Part shown: positions 45,214-54,277 of the stretch, piece after piece | How positions within the stretch are numbered: the first letter of the stretch is position 1 | Layout of the letters: every line of letters starts with the position of its first letter | Assembly: GCF_900129885.1 (NCBI RefSeq) | Contig: NZ_FQXE01000002.1 | Location: 549,129 to 613,128 of the forward strand | Reading direction: 5' to 3' | Source of the DNA: Pollutimonas bauzanensis | Lineage (GTDB): Bacteria > Pseudomonadota > Gammaproteobacteria > Burkholderiales > Burkholderiaceae_B | DNA: 64,000 nucleotides | Program-made: the position numbers and the translations under genes | The notes under the pieces: model-generated | Seen by the model: the letters and a program-made list of their open reading frames with translations, nothing else | What the model was told of the DNA's origin: nothing | The model's database searches: none

Positions 45214-46784
45214 GGCGTCTTGATCAGCCCTTCCGGCGTGAGCCGATAGCGCTCGGTTTTGGGTTCATTCGGATTCAACGGGCTTTTTTTTTCCGTTTCG
45301 GACGCTGGCGCGGCCTTGCTGGCGGGCGGCGCGCCCTTGATCTCGGGCGGCACGGCCTTGCCGCCGGGCAGCGCGGCTTTGGCGGCGGGCTTGTCGGCCT
45401 TGACCGCCAGGCTGGGGTCGGTTTTCTTGACGGGCCGGCCTTCCAGGAAGTTGACGGCCTGCTTCAGTTGATAGTCGTCGGCGCCGCCGAACTCGAACAT
45501 TTTCGGCTCGATCTTGTCATCCTTGCTGTCGGCGCTGCCGGCGCCGTCCTCGACCAGCGCGGCGTTGACCAGATGCCGCTGCAGGTCGACCTCGCGCGGC
45601 AGGCGGAACAGATTGCCCTGGGCGGTATCATCGACCGCGATGTCCGGATCGACCCCCGTCACCTGGATGGAGCGGCCCGCGGGCGTGTAGTAGCGCGCCG
45701 TGGTCAGTTTGATGCCGGTGTCTTCGCTGAGCGGCAGCACGCTTTGCACCGAGCCCTTGCCGAAGGTGCGGTTGCCGATGATCTTGGCGCGCTTGTGATC
45801 CTGCAAGGCGCCCGCCACGATTTCGGAGGCCGAGGCCGAGCCCACATTCACCAGCACCACCATGGGAACCGTTTTGCTCCAGCCGGCGATGCCCGACAGT
45901 TGATCGGGCGAACCGTTGCCGCCATTGGCATAGCTGCGCGTGTAGTCGGACGGCTTGGCGAAGTATTCGCGGTTGGACGAGGGCACGCGGCCCTTGGTCG
46001 AGACCACCAGGACATCGGGCTTGAGGAATGCCGAGGACACGCCTATGGCGCTGTCGAGCAGGCCGCCCGGGTCGTTGCGCAAATCGAGGATCAGCGCCTT
46101 GGGAGGCGCTTTGGCGCCCAGCGCGGTAAGCTGCGTGGCCAGGTCGGACGCGGTGCGTTCCTGGAACTGGGCTATGCGCACGTAGGCGATGTTGTTGTCG
46201 AGCATTTTGCTGCGCACGCTGCGCACCTTGATCAGGTCGCGCACGATGTGGACGACCAGGGGCTTGTCGCGGCCCTGGCGGGCTATGGTCAGCACAATAG
46301 GCGTTTTGGGCTCGCCGCGCATCAGCTTGATGGCGTCGTTGAGCGCCATGCCCTTGGTTGGCTTGCCGTCGATATGCGTGATGATGTCGCCGGCCAGGAT
46401 GCCCGCGCGCGCCGCCGGGGTGTCTTCGATGGGCGAGATGACCTTGGGCATGCCCTCTTCGCTGCCGATCTCTATGCCCAGCCCGCCGAAGCCGCCCTGC
46501 GTAATGGCTTCCATTTCCTTGAACGCGTCGGCGTCCAGGTAGGTGGAATGTGGATCCAGATCGCTGAACATGCCCTTGATGGCGTCATTGATCAGCTGCT
46601 CGTCGCCTACGGGCTCGACGTAGCTGCTTTTGATGGCCGCAAAGACATTGGCGAACTGCTGCAGTTCCTTGAGGGGCAAGGGCTCGCCGCGCTGCGCGGC
46701 CGCCGATATCCCCAGGCTTATCAATACGCCGCCCAGTGCGCCTGCCATCACCAAACCGAAACCGCCAAACCTGCGAGTGCTCAT
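45210..46784 (-). CDS. ctpA: S41-family C-terminal processing peptidase
   Basis: A 524-residue periplasmic protease: N-terminal signal/anchor (FGGFGLVMAGALGGVLISLG), a PDZ domain (about residues 85-170, GLGIEIGSEEGMPKV to LMRGEPKTPI) and the S41 catalytic core with the Ser in VNVGSASASEIVAGAL and the Lys in RTFGKGSVQ. A long Lys/Ala/Pro-rich tail follows residue 430. The ATG at 46782-46784 is chosen for its ribosome site. It lies between envC and moeB, as in many Burkholderiales. Confidence 0.92.
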   Translation of the reverse strand: MSTRRFGGFGLVMAGALGGVLISLGISAAAQRGEPLPLKELQQFANVFAAIKSSYVEPVGDEQLINDAIKGMFSDLDPHSTYLDADAFKEMEAITQGGFGGLGIEIGSEEGMPKVISPIEDTPAARAGILAGDIITHIDGKPTKGMALNDAIKLMRGEPKTPIVLTIARQGRDKPLVVHIVRDLIKVRSVRSKMLDNNIAYVRIAQFQERTASDLATQLTALGAKAPPKALILDLRNDPGGLLDSAIGVSSAFLKPDVLVVSTKGRVPSSNREYFAKPSDYTRSYANGGNGSPDQLSGIAGWSKTVPMVVLVNVGSASASEIVAGALQDHKRAKIIGNRTFGKGSVQSVLPLSEDTGIKLTTARYYTPAGRSIQVTGVDPDIAVDDTAQGNLFRLPREVDLQRHLVNAALVEDGAGSADSKDDKIEPKMFEFGGADDYQLKQAVNFLEGRPVKKTDPSLAVKADKPAAKAALPGGKAVPPEIKGAPPASKAAPASETEKKSPLNPNEPKTERYRLTPEGLIKTP

Positions 46785-46853
46785 GCACATTCCCGAAATT
46801 AAATTCAATTTTGCCATACGCGCGCGGATGGCGTTAGGCAAATAGTACCGAAA

Positions 46854-48332
46854 TTACTGCCTTAACCAAAGCAGAGGATTTACGGGCGTACCCTGATGCC
46901 GAATTTCAAAGTATAGACCCGAGTCCACTTGGCCGCCCGTGGCGCCCACCGTGGCGATGGTATCGCCAGTATCCACGATGTCGCCCACGCGCTTCAATAG
47001 GCTCTGGTTATAGGCATACACACTAAGGTATTTGGCCCCGTGATCGACGATCACAATGTTGCCGAAGCCGCTGAGCCAGTTGGCGTAAACCACCCGGCCC
47101 GGCGCGATGGCGTGCACTTTGGCGCCTTCGGGCGAGCGCAGCACGATGCCGCGCCATAGGCCGCCTTCGGGCCGCTCCGCGCCGAAACGCCCCAACACAT
47201 CGCCGCGCACCGGATAGGGCGCGCCCTTCTTCAGGCCGGCGAAGCCGCCCGCGGGAGCCAGGCGCGGCTGGCCGGCGCCCGGCACCGAGCCCTTGATCGA
47301 TTCCGCTTCCACGGCCTCGGGTTCAGGCCTGGGCGCGGGCGGGCGGGCGGCGGCCTCCTCGGCCGCGCGCGCCTGGGCCCGGGCGGCCTCGACCTGCAGC
47401 CTGGCCTTTTCGGCTTCTTTTTCGTCGCGCAGGCGCCGCGCGCGTTCCTGGGCGGCCTGCGCCGCCTGTTCCGCCTTGCGCGCGGCCGCGCGCTCGCGCT
47501 CCAGGGCGCGGCGCTGCTCCAGGGCGGCCAGCCTGGCCTGCTCGGCCCTGCGGGCCGCTTCCGCCTTGCGCCTTTCTTCGGCGAGGCGGGCTTCTTCGGC
47601 CTGCTTCGCTATCGCCTTTTCCAGGCCGCCGACCAGGTCGCCCAGGCGCTTGTCATTGCGTTCCAGGCGCTGCGCCTGGCTGCGCTGCTCATGCAGCAGG
47701 CTCTCGATGCGTTCCAGCACTTTCTGCCGCTCCGCCTTCTGCTCCTGCAGCGACGCCTTCTGCCCGGCGGTTTCCTGCGCGAGCTGGATCAATTCTTTCT
47801 GGTTGGCCTGCGAGCGGGCCTGCAGCGCGGCCAGGCTGTCGAGCGCGCGGCGAACGCCGCGCACCGCATCGGCCTGCGCTTGCGAGATATAGCCCAGGTA
47901 GCTCAAGTCGCGGCCTATGACCTGCGGATCGTCGCCCGACAGCAATGCCGTCCAGGGCGACAGGCCGCTGGCGTACTGGGCGCGCAGCTGATCGCCCAGT
48001 TCCTGCTGGCGCTGGCCGAGTTCATGCTTTTGCCCGGCGATCTGCGCGTCGAGCTCCTTGAGCTCATGCTCGGTCTTGCGCTGGCGCGCGGCAAGCTCGG
48101 ACAGTTGCAGGTTGATGGACGAAATGGCCGATTCGGAAGCCTTCAAGTCCTGGGCCGCGTCGCGGCGCGACGATTCCTGGCTGTCTATTTCTTTCTGCAG
48201 GGCCTGGATGCGTTCGCGCAGTTCGGTCTGCTGCTTTCTTGCGTCGGCCTGCCTTTGCGCAAGCGTGGGCTCGGCGCCGCAGGCGAGGCCCGCCCATAGG
48301 GCCAGCACGACAAAACCGGACACACGCCGCAT
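46854..48332 (-). CDS. envC: Murein hydrolase activator EnvC
   Basis: A 492-residue periplasmic division protein: signal peptide (ending near LACGAE), long coiled coils (residues 25-270, rich in Q/E/K/R), an Ala/Arg/Glu-rich helical linker, and a C-terminal LytM/M23 domain (about 375-490: GRVVYANWLSGFGNIVIVDH, DTIATVGATGGQ, LYFEIRHQGTPVNPLLW). The Zn-binding histidines of active M23 peptidases are missing (YFEIRH instead of HxHFE), as in EnvC, so it activates amidases rather than cutting itself. One base separates it from gpmA upstream. Confidence 0.92.
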   Translation of the reverse strand: MRRVSGFVVLALWAGLACGAEPTLAQRQADARKQQTELRERIQALQKEIDSQESSRRDAAQDLKASESAISSINLQLSELAARQRKTEHELKELDAQIAGQKHELGQRQQELGDQLRAQYASGLSPWTALLSGDDPQVIGRDLSYLGYISQAQADAVRGVRRALDSLAALQARSQANQKELIQLAQETAGQKASLQEQKAERQKVLERIESLLHEQRSQAQRLERNDKRLGDLVGGLEKAIAKQAEEARLAEERRKAEAARRAEQARLAALEQRRALERERAAARKAEQAAQAAQERARRLRDEKEAEKARLQVEAARAQARAAEEAAARPPAPRPEPEAVEAESIKGSVPGAGQPRLAPAGGFAGLKKGAPYPVRGDVLGRFGAERPEGGLWRGIVLRSPEGAKVHAIAPGRVVYANWLSGFGNIVIVDHGAKYLSVYAYNQSLLKRVGDIVDTGDTIATVGATGGQVDSGLYFEIRHQGTPVNPLLWLRQ

Positions 48333-48333
48333 G

Positions 48334-49086
48334 CTATTCCTTATGGGCCTTGCCCTGGCTGGCGACCGCGGCCATCGCCGCTTCGATCTCGGCCGGGTCG
48401 CCCAGATAATAATGGCGTATCGGACGCAAGTCATCGTCCAGTTCGTAGACCAGGGGCTGGCCGGTGGGAATATTCAGGTGCACGATGTCCTCATCGGAAA
48501 TGCCGTCCAGATGCTTGATGAGGGCGCGCAGGCTGTTGCCGTGCGCCGAAACCAGCACACGGCGCCCGGCGCGGACGGCGGGAGCGATGGACTCGTTCCA
48601 GAACGGCAATACGCGCTCCACCGTGTCGGCCAGGCACTCCGTGGCGGGCAGCTTGTCGGCGGAAATCTTGGCGTAGCGGCGGTCGAAGCGCGGATGGCGG
48701 GCATCGTCCGCGGCGATGGGATCGGGCGCAATCGCATAGGCGCGGCGCCATATCAAGACTTGCTCTTCGCCGAATTTCCGGGCGGTTTCCGCCTTGTTCA
48801 GGCCCTGCAGGGCGCCATAATGGCGCTCGTTCAGGCGCCAGCTGAGCCCGGTGGGCGTGTACATGGCGTCCATCGCGTCCAGCGCGATCCAGAGCGTGCG
48901 GATGGCGCGCTTCAAGACCGATGAATACGCCAGGTCGAATTCGAAACCCTTCTGCTTGAGCAGTTCGCCGGCCAGCCTGGCCTGCTCGCGGCCGGTATCG
49001 GTCAGATCCACGTCGGTCCAGCCGGTGAAACGGTTTTCAAGGTTCCACTGGCTTTCGCCGTGGCGCATCAGAACAAGTTTATGCAT
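48334..49086 (-). CDS. gpmA: 2,3-bisphosphoglycerate-dependent phosphoglycerate mutase
   Basis: A 250-residue glycolytic mutase. The phospho-histidine H9 is in [12 protein letters not shown], with [18 protein letters not shown] and [18 protein letters not shown] next, and the second histidine in [19 protein letters not shown]. It is divergent from the rhodanese gene. A TATAAT-like AT-rich patch (49125-49132) in the 90-bp spacer may serve both directions. envC follows after one base. Confidence 0.95.
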   Translation of the reverse strand: MHKLVLMRHGESQWNLENRFTGWTDVDLTDTGREQARLAGELLKQKGFEFDLAYSSVLKRAIRTLWIALDAMDAMYTPTGLSWRLNERHYGALQGLNKAETARKFGEEQVLIWRRAYAIAPDPIAADDARHPRFDRRYAKISADKLPATECLADTVERVLPFWNESIAPAVRAGRRVLVSAHGNSLRALIKHLDGISDEDIVHLNIPTGQPLVYELDDDLRPIRHYYLGDPAEIEAAMAAVASQGKAHKE

Positions 49087-49176
49087 GATAAAAAAACGCC
49101 CAAAAGTTGAAATTCGCCGTCCATTTTATAATCGTCTGATTCTGCCCTTTTTCCAAGGGCATATTCGGGATATATC

Positions 49177-49587
49177 GTGGACTTTTTTCTAGATCAGAAC
49201 AACCTCATTGTTTTATTCGTCGCCCTCGCGTCCGGCGTCATGCTGCTATTGCCCAACATACTGAAAGGCGGCGGCAAGACGGTCAGCGTGCAGGAGGCCG
49301 TGCAACTGGCCAACCAGAAGCAAGGCCTCTTCCTGGACGTGCGCAGCCATGAATCCTTCAAGAACGGAAGCATACCGCAGGCGCGCAACTTGCCGGTGGC
49401 GGATTTGACATCCAAACTGGGCACCCTGCCCAAAAACAAGCCTATTATCGTTGTATGCGATCAGGGCCGCGATTCCGCGCGCGTGGCGGGTTCGCTGCGC
49501 AAGCAGGGCTACGACGAGGCGGTCAGCCTCGCCGGCGGCCTGCAGGGCTGGACCAAGGACGGCATGCCGCTCTCCCGGAAAACCTGA
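49177..49587 (+). CDS. Rhodanese-like sulfurtransferase, membrane-anchored
   Basis: A 136-residue protein: an N-terminal membrane helix (LIVLFVALASGVMLLLP) and a single rhodanese domain (GLFLDVRSHESFKNGSIPQA) with the catalytic cysteine in VVCDQGRDSARVAG. The start is GTG 49177. It is followed by grxC and secB, the usual betaproteobacterial order. The role is probably sulfane-sulfur transfer or redox; the substrate is unknown. Confidence 0.88.
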   Translation: MDFFLDQNNLIVLFVALASGVMLLLPNILKGGGKTVSVQEAVQLANQKQGLFLDVRSHESFKNGSIPQARNLPVADLTSKLGTLPKNKPIIVVCDQGRDSARVAGSLRKQGYDEAVSLAGGLQGWTKDGMPLSRKT

Positions 49588-49617
49588 TCGCCCGTTTTTT
49601 GCTACCAAGGAATCTTC

Positions 49618-49875
49618 ATGGCAACCGTAACTATGTACAGCACCGCCGTGTGCCCGTATTGCGTCCGCGCCGAAATGCTGCTCAAGCAGCGCGGCGTGGC
49701 CGAAATCGAAAAAATCCGCATCGACCTGAACCCGGAACAGCGCGCCATCATGATGGAACGCACCGGCCGGCGCACGGTGCCGCAGATCTATATCGGCGAC
49801 ACGCATGTCGGCGGCTACGACGACCTGGCCGCCCTCGACCGCGCCAACGGCCTGCTGCCCCTGCTGGCCGCCTGA
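49618..49875 (+). CDS. grxC: Glutaredoxin 3
   Basis: An 85-residue dithiol glutaredoxin: [19 protein letters not shown] with the C-P-Y-C site, the GSH-binding [18 protein letters not shown], and a short C-terminal helix. It reduces protein disulfides and glutathione mixed disulfides in the cytoplasm. It is co-directional with secB 43 bp downstream. Confidence 0.94.
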   Translation: MATVTMYSTAVCPYCVRAEMLLKQRGVAEIEKIRIDLNPEQRAIMMERTGRRTVPQIYIGDTHVGGYDDLAALDRANGLLPLLAA

Positions 49876-49918
49876 TCCCAATACTTCGCTCAACCCCCAC
49901 CCCTTTCCAGGAAACACT

Positions 49919-50455
49919 ATGGCCGACCAGAAACAAAACAGCCAAGGCAATCAAGGCAGTCAAGAAGACAGCCAGGACCCCAGCTTCAGCCTGCAGCGCA
50001 CCTATATCAAGGATCTGTCGCTGGAAATGCCCAATGCGCCCCAGATCTTTCTTGAACAGGAAGGCCCCACGGTGGAAGTCTCGATCAACGTCGGCGGCCA
50101 GCGCCTTGCCGATACCGTGTACGAGGCAACCGTCACCGCCACAGTCACCACGCGCATCGGCGACAAGGTGCTGTACCTGGTCGAAGCCACGCAAGCCGGC
50201 ATTTTCGAAGCGGCCAACATTCCCGCCGAGCAGCTCGATCCATTGATCGGCATCGTGTGCCCGACCATGCTCTACCCCTACCTGCGCGCCAACGTGGCCG
50301 ACGCCATCACGCGCACTTCGCTGCCGCCGCTGCACCTGGCCGAAGTCAACTTCCAGGGCCTGTACGAACAGCGCATCGCCCAGTTGTCGCAAGAACAGCA
50401 AGGCGGCCAGGAAGACTCGGGCCTGATCCTGCCTCCCGGCATGACCCGCCAATAA
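49919..50455 (+). CDS. secB: Protein-export chaperone SecB
   Basis: A 178-residue tetrameric export chaperone: [19 protein letters not shown], the [20 protein letters not shown] strands, the SecA-contact helix region [20 protein letters not shown], then [21 protein letters not shown] Gln/Asn-rich N-terminal tail of about 20 residues precedes the core. An AGGAA ribosome site lies before ATG 49919. gpsA follows after 13 bp, as in E. coli. Confidence 0.95.
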   Translation: MADQKQNSQGNQGSQEDSQDPSFSLQRTYIKDLSLEMPNAPQIFLEQEGPTVEVSINVGGQRLADTVYEATVTATVTTRIGDKVLYLVEATQAGIFEAANIPAEQLDPLIGIVCPTMLYPYLRANVADAITRTSLPPLHLAEVNFQGLYEQRIAQLSQEQQGGQEDSGLILPPGMTRQ

Positions 50456-50468
50456 AAGGGCGCGCCCA

Positions 50469-51530
50469 ATGAGTGCTTGCAGCCAGCGTATCCGCGTCGC
50501 GGTCCTTGGCGCGGGAAGCTGGGGCACAGCGCTGGCGGCGCTGGCAAGCTCGCAGGCCGATACCCTGCTTTGGGCGCGCGACCCTGCCGCCGCCCGCCTG
50601 ATCGGCCAGGAACACCGCAATACCCGCTACCTGCCCGACATCCCCCTGCCCCCCGCCCTGCGCGCCACGGCCAGCCTGCAAGAGGCCGTCGACCACGCGT
50701 GCGCGGCGGACGCCGGCCGGGGCCTGATCATCCTGGGCGTGCCGGTGGCCGGCCTGGCCGATATCTGCGCGCAAGTGGCCCATGCCCTGGCGCCGGGCCT
50801 GGGCGCCAAATTGAACATAGTCTGGACCTGCAAGGGTTTCCAGCACGAAACCGGCCTGCTGCCCCACCAGATCGCGCAGGCCGCCCTGGCCGGCTGGCCG
50901 GACATCGGCCTGGGGGTGCTGTCCGGCCCCTCCTTCGCCCGCGAGGTGGCGCAAGGGCTGCCGGTGGCGCTCACCCTCGCCACGCGGCAGGCACCGGCCG
51001 CGGAGGCCGTCCTGGCGGCTCTGCATGGCGCCCACGCGCGCATCTACACCAGCACCGACATCATCGGCGTCGAAGTGGGCGGCGCCTTGAAGAACATCAT
51101 GGCGATCGCTTGCGGCATATCCGATGGCCTGGGGCTGGGCAGCAACGCCCGCGCGGCGCTGATCACCCGCGGGCTGGCCGAAATGCAGCGCCTGGGGCTG
51201 GCCCTGGGCGGGCAGGCCGAGACCTTCGCCGGCCTGGCCGGCCTGGGCGACCTGGTGCTGACGGCGACCGGCGCCCTGTCGCGCAACCGGCAAGTCGGGC
51301 TGGCGATAGGGCAAGGGCAGGCGCTGGCCGGCATACTGGCGGGCGGCATGACCGCCGAGGGCGTGCGCTGCGCGCGCGCGGCGCTGGCGCTGGGCCGCGA
51401 GCATGGCGTGGACCTGCCCATCACCGAAGCCGTCTGCAATGTACTGTTCGAAGGCCTGGCGCCGCGCGTGGCGGTATCCACCCTGCTGGCCCGCGAGCCG
51501 CGCGCCGAAGCCCCTTCCATGCCGCGCTGA
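50469..51530 (+). CDS. gpsA: Glycerol-3-phosphate dehydrogenase [NAD(P)+]
   Basis: A 353-residue enzyme making sn-glycerol 3-phosphate for phospholipids. It has the dinucleotide-binding loop [34 protein letters not shown], the catalytic lysine region [18 protein letters not shown], and [19 protein letters not shown]. The secB-gpsA order is conserved. It is about 15-20 residues longer than E. coli GpsA because of small insertions near residues 70-85. Confidence 0.94.
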   Translation: MSACSQRIRVAVLGAGSWGTALAALASSQADTLLWARDPAAARLIGQEHRNTRYLPDIPLPPALRATASLQEAVDHACAADAGRGLIILGVPVAGLADICAQVAHALAPGLGAKLNIVWTCKGFQHETGLLPHQIAQAALAGWPDIGLGVLSGPSFAREVAQGLPVALTLATRQAPAAEAVLAALHGAHARIYTSTDIIGVEVGGALKNIMAIACGISDGLGLGSNARAALITRGLAEMQRLGLALGGQAETFAGLAGLGDLVLTATGALSRNRQVGLAIGQGQALAGILAGGMTAEGVRCARAALALGREHGVDLPITEAVCNVLFEGLAPRVAVSTLLAREPRAEAPSMPR

Positions 51531-51590
51531 ATGGCGCGTTCACGTCATACGGACATCTTCATGCCGACCTCTTTTGACCTAGGAAGCCCA

Positions 51591-52592
51591 ATGACCGGTT
51601 TTTCCCCCGCTCGCCGCACATTGCATTCATTCATTCTCGGCCTGGCCGCCGCCGGCGCCATGCTGCTTGGCGGCGCCGCCCGCGCCGCCGCCTGGCCGGA
51701 CCGGCCGATACAGCTGGTCGTGCCCTTCCCCGCGGGCTCCTCGCCCGACACGCTGGCGCGGGCGATCGCCGAGCCGCTGGCCAAGGACCTGGGCCAGCCT
51801 GTGGTGGTGGAAAACAAGCCGGGCGCCGGCGGCAATATCGGCACGCGCTACGCCAGCAGGGCCAAGCCGGACGGCTATACCCTGCTGCTGACCATCAACG
51901 GCCCCATCGTGACCGCGCCGGCCTTGTACAAGAAGACCCTGGGCTACGACCCGATGACGGATCTCGACCCCATCAGCCTGGTGGGGACCAGCCCCAATGT
52001 GCTCGTGGTGCCGCAAAGTTCCCCGGCGGCGAACCTCCAGGACTTCGTGCGCATGGCCAAGGAGCAGCCGGGCGCGCTGAATTACGGTTCGGTGGGCCCG
52101 GGCAGTTCTTCGCACCTGGGCATGGCGATGCTCGAGCACCAGGCGGGCATCAAGCTGCAGCAGATCCCCTATACGGGGTTCCCGCAGATCATCACGTCCA
52201 TCATCGCCGGGGACATCCAGGCCGGCTTCATGGTGCCCGGCGTGGCGATGCCGCAGGTCAAGGCCGGCAAGGTAAGGGCGCTGGCGATCACCAGCCTGGA
52301 AAGCAGCGACGTGCTGCCCGGTCTGCCGACCATGGCCTCGCAGGGCTATCCCGGCTTCGAGTCGATTTCCTGGGACGCCATTTTCGTGCCCGCCGGCACG
52401 CCGGCCGACGTGGCCGCGCGCCTGAACAAGTCCATCACCGGCATCCTGGCCTTGCCGGATGTGAAGCAGAAGATGGCGGCGCTGTACTTCACCCCCGCGC
52501 CGTCATCGCCCGCCGAGTTGAGCGCAATGATCAAGGCCGAGAAGGCGCGCTGGGACGAAGTGATCAACCGGCTGAATTTGTCGCTGGATTGA
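51591..52592 (+). CDS. Bug/TctC-family tripartite tricarboxylate transporter binding protein
   Basis: A 333-residue periplasmic binding protein. The signal peptide ends near AARAAAWP; WPDRPIQLVVPFPAGSSPDTLAR, ENKPGAGGNIGTRYA and GPGSSSHLGMAMLE are Bug signatures. Bug proteins are strongly expanded in Alcaligenaceae and bind small carboxylates or amides. No TctAB permease is nearby. I chose ATG 51591 because AGGA precedes it and a signal peptide follows; the longer frame begins directly after gpsA. Confidence 0.87.
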   Translation: MTGFSPARRTLHSFILGLAAAGAMLLGGAARAAAWPDRPIQLVVPFPAGSSPDTLARAIAEPLAKDLGQPVVVENKPGAGGNIGTRYASRAKPDGYTLLLTINGPIVTAPALYKKTLGYDPMTDLDPISLVGTSPNVLVVPQSSPAANLQDFVRMAKEQPGALNYGSVGPGSSSHLGMAMLEHQAGIKLQQIPYTGFPQIITSIIAGDIQAGFMVPGVAMPQVKAGKVRALAITSLESSDVLPGLPTMASQGYPGFESISWDAIFVPAGTPADVAARLNKSITGILALPDVKQKMAALYFTPAPSSPAELSAMIKAEKARWDEVINRLNLSLD

Positions 52593-52614
52593 AAGCGCGC
52601 CACAGCGCCGATCC

Positions 52615-53448
52615 CTAGCCGTCTTCCCTGAAGAACAGCCTGGTCTTCACCTGTATCCGCCGCGGCGGCCGGGGGAAGGGGGCGCTGGCCTGCGCCGCCT
52701 GCAGCGCGTTGTCGTCCAGCATGGCGTAGCCGCTGCTTTTCTCTATCGCCAGCGAACCGGGCTGGATGTCGCCGCTCTCGGTAATCGTCAAGCGGATCAT
52801 GGGGTTGCCTACGTAGCCGGCCTTGAGGGCGGCGGGCGGATAGACCAGATGGCCCGCGATGGTCTTTGACACCTCGGACACGTATCTGCGGAGCATATCG
52901 GCCTCGGTTTCGCGCGCCTGTATGGTTTGCTGGATGCGCGCCTCCTGGTCGCGCTTCGCCGGGGGCGTAGGGGCGACCGCCTGCCTTGCGGGGCGGGCCT
53001 GCGCCTGGGGCTTGGCCTTGGCGACCTTCTTGGGCTTTTCCACCTGCACCGGGCTGGGCGCCGTGTATTCCGGCGGCTTTTCGGGCGCCTCCTTTTCGGC
53101 CTCGGGCTCTTCAGCCACTTCTTCCTCGGGCGTTTCCTCCTTGGCCACCGCCACTTCCTGCTGGATGGGTTCCTCGGGCGCCGGCGGCACGGCGTCTTGC
53201 GGGGCCTCGGCCGGGCGGTCCGCCTCGCTGCCGGCCTGCCGCTCCTGGACCTGGCGGTCGCTGACCATGCCGAACAGCTCGACCATCAGCGGGGCGCGCT
53301 GCGGCGGCGGAGGCGCGGCGCGCCCCGCCGCCAGCCACGTCAGCCCCAGCGCCCCATGCAGCAGCAGGGAAACGGCCAGGCCGTGCGCCAGCGTGAAGCG
53401 CGGGCGGATGCCGCCATCGCCCGCCCGCCGCGCCGCCTTGGTGTTCAT
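52615..53448 (-). CDS. tonB: Energy transducer TonB, dedicated to the TPS cluster
   Basis: A 277-residue TonB: a cytoplasmic basic N-terminus, one membrane helix (about residues 20-40) with the S/H-type LAVSLLLHGALGL, a long Pro/Glu/Lys-rich spacer (about 65-150) to span the periplasm, a coiled segment, and the C-terminal TonB domain (about 190-277: YPPAALKAGYVGNPMIRLTI, EKSSGYAMLDDNALQAAQ, FPRPPRRIQVKTRLFF). It overlaps exbD by 4 bp and is last in tpsB-exbB-exbD-tonB. It should pass proton-motive energy from ExbBD to an outer-membrane partner; no classic TonB-dependent receptor is encoded in the cluster. Confidence 0.88.
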   Translation of the reverse strand: MNTKAARRAGDGGIRPRFTLAHGLAVSLLLHGALGLTWLAAGRAAPPPPQRAPLMVELFGMVSDRQVQERQAGSEADRPAEAPQDAVPPAPEEPIQQEVAVAKEETPEEEVAEEPEAEKEAPEKPPEYTAPSPVQVEKPKKVAKAKPQAQARPARQAVAPTPPAKRDQEARIQQTIQARETEADMLRRYVSEVSKTIAGHLVYPPAALKAGYVGNPMIRLTITESGDIQPGSLAIEKSSGYAMLDDNALQAAQASAPFPRPPRRIQVKTRLFFREDG

Positions 53449-53828
53449 CGCTTGCCTGCCTCGGTCTGCACCGCCACCCGGGAAAAGCCCAGCTGCTTGA
53501 GCGCGTCGGCCACGTCTATGAACTGCTGCAGCGGCACGGCCTTGTCCGCGCGCAGCAGGAAGGGCGTGTTGCTGTCTAGCGCCGCCAGCCTGGCCTTCAA
53601 CGGCTCGATGCCAATCGCCGCGCCGGCGTAGTAGACCGTCCCGGCGGCGTCGATTTCTATGGTTTCGAGTTCCTTCGCATCCGCCGCGCTCGCCGAGGCT
53701 TGCGGCAGGTTCACCGTTATCCGGCCGCCGGCGATGAAGCTGGACGTCGTCAGCACGATGGTCAGCAGCACCAGCATGATGTCGATGAAGGGAATCATGT
53801 TCATGCTTTCAAACTGTTTCTCGTCCAC
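53445..53828 (-). CDS. exbD: Biopolymer transporter ExbD (short type)
   Basis: A 127-residue ExbD/TolR protein: one membrane helix [20 protein letters not shown] with the conserved proton-pathway Asp (FIDIMLVLL) and a periplasmic domain ([15 protein letters not shown] to [18 protein letters not shown]). I chose GTG 53826-53828 ([11 protein letters not shown]), which overlaps exbB by 20 bp; an ATG six codons upstream is also open. The length fits the ExbD2-type group. Confidence 0.88.
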   Translation of the reverse strand: MDEKQFESMNMIPFIDIMLVLLTIVLTTSSFIAGGRITVNLPQASASAADAKELETIEIDAAGTVYYAGAAIGIEPLKARLAALDSNTPFLLRADKAVPLQQFIDVADALKQLGFSRVAVQTEAGKR

Positions 53829-54264
53829 GGGCGATCTCCCATTCAAGCATCAACACCTTGGCCTTCCTGAGCAGCGTGTTGTAGAGCACCACCGCCACCA
53901 GCGCCACGATCAGGCCCACCGCGGTCGCCTTGAGCGCGAGCGCCAGCCCCATCATGATCTGCCCGGTATCGATGGCCGAGTCCTGCCCCATCTTGTAGAA
54001 GGTGAGCATGATGCCGAACACCGTGCCCAGCAGCCCCAGGTAGGGCGCGTTGCTCGCCACCGAAGCGATGACGAAAAGCCGCCGCGTCAGCACCAGTTCG
54101 AGCGACTTGATGTCGCCGATCCGGCCCGGTTCGATGCCGCGGTAGAACAGCGCGCGCTCTATGCCTATGGCCACCACGAGCACGCTCAACACCGCCAGCA
54201 GCCCGATCACGCCGTAGTCGATCGCGCCCGACAGCCATTCCATATCCATTTGCATCATAGTCAT
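53809..54264 (-). CDS. exbB: TonB-system energizer ExbB, short (group 2-like) form
   Basis: A 151-residue MotA/TolQ/ExbB protein with three membrane helices ([40 protein letters not shown], and [20 protein letters not shown]). It lacks the long N-terminus of E. coli ExbB (about 240 residues) and so resembles the short ExbB2 group. It begins 13 bp after the tpsB stop, which ties the energy module to the secretion transporter. Confidence 0.88.
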   Translation of the reverse strand: MTMMQMDMEWLSGAIDYGVIGLLAVLSVLVVAIGIERALFYRGIEPGRIGDIKSLELVLTRRLFVIASVASNAPYLGLLGTVFGIMLTFYKMGQDSAIDTGQIMMGLALALKATAVGLIVALVAVVLYNTLLRKAKVLMLEWEIARGRETV

Positions 54265-54277
54265 GCTCCTTTGCGGG

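Noticed and set aside
45468..46802. A 444-codon plus-strand frame opposite ctpA
   Set aside because: Antisense shadow of ctpA, whose PDZ and S41 motifs are complete.
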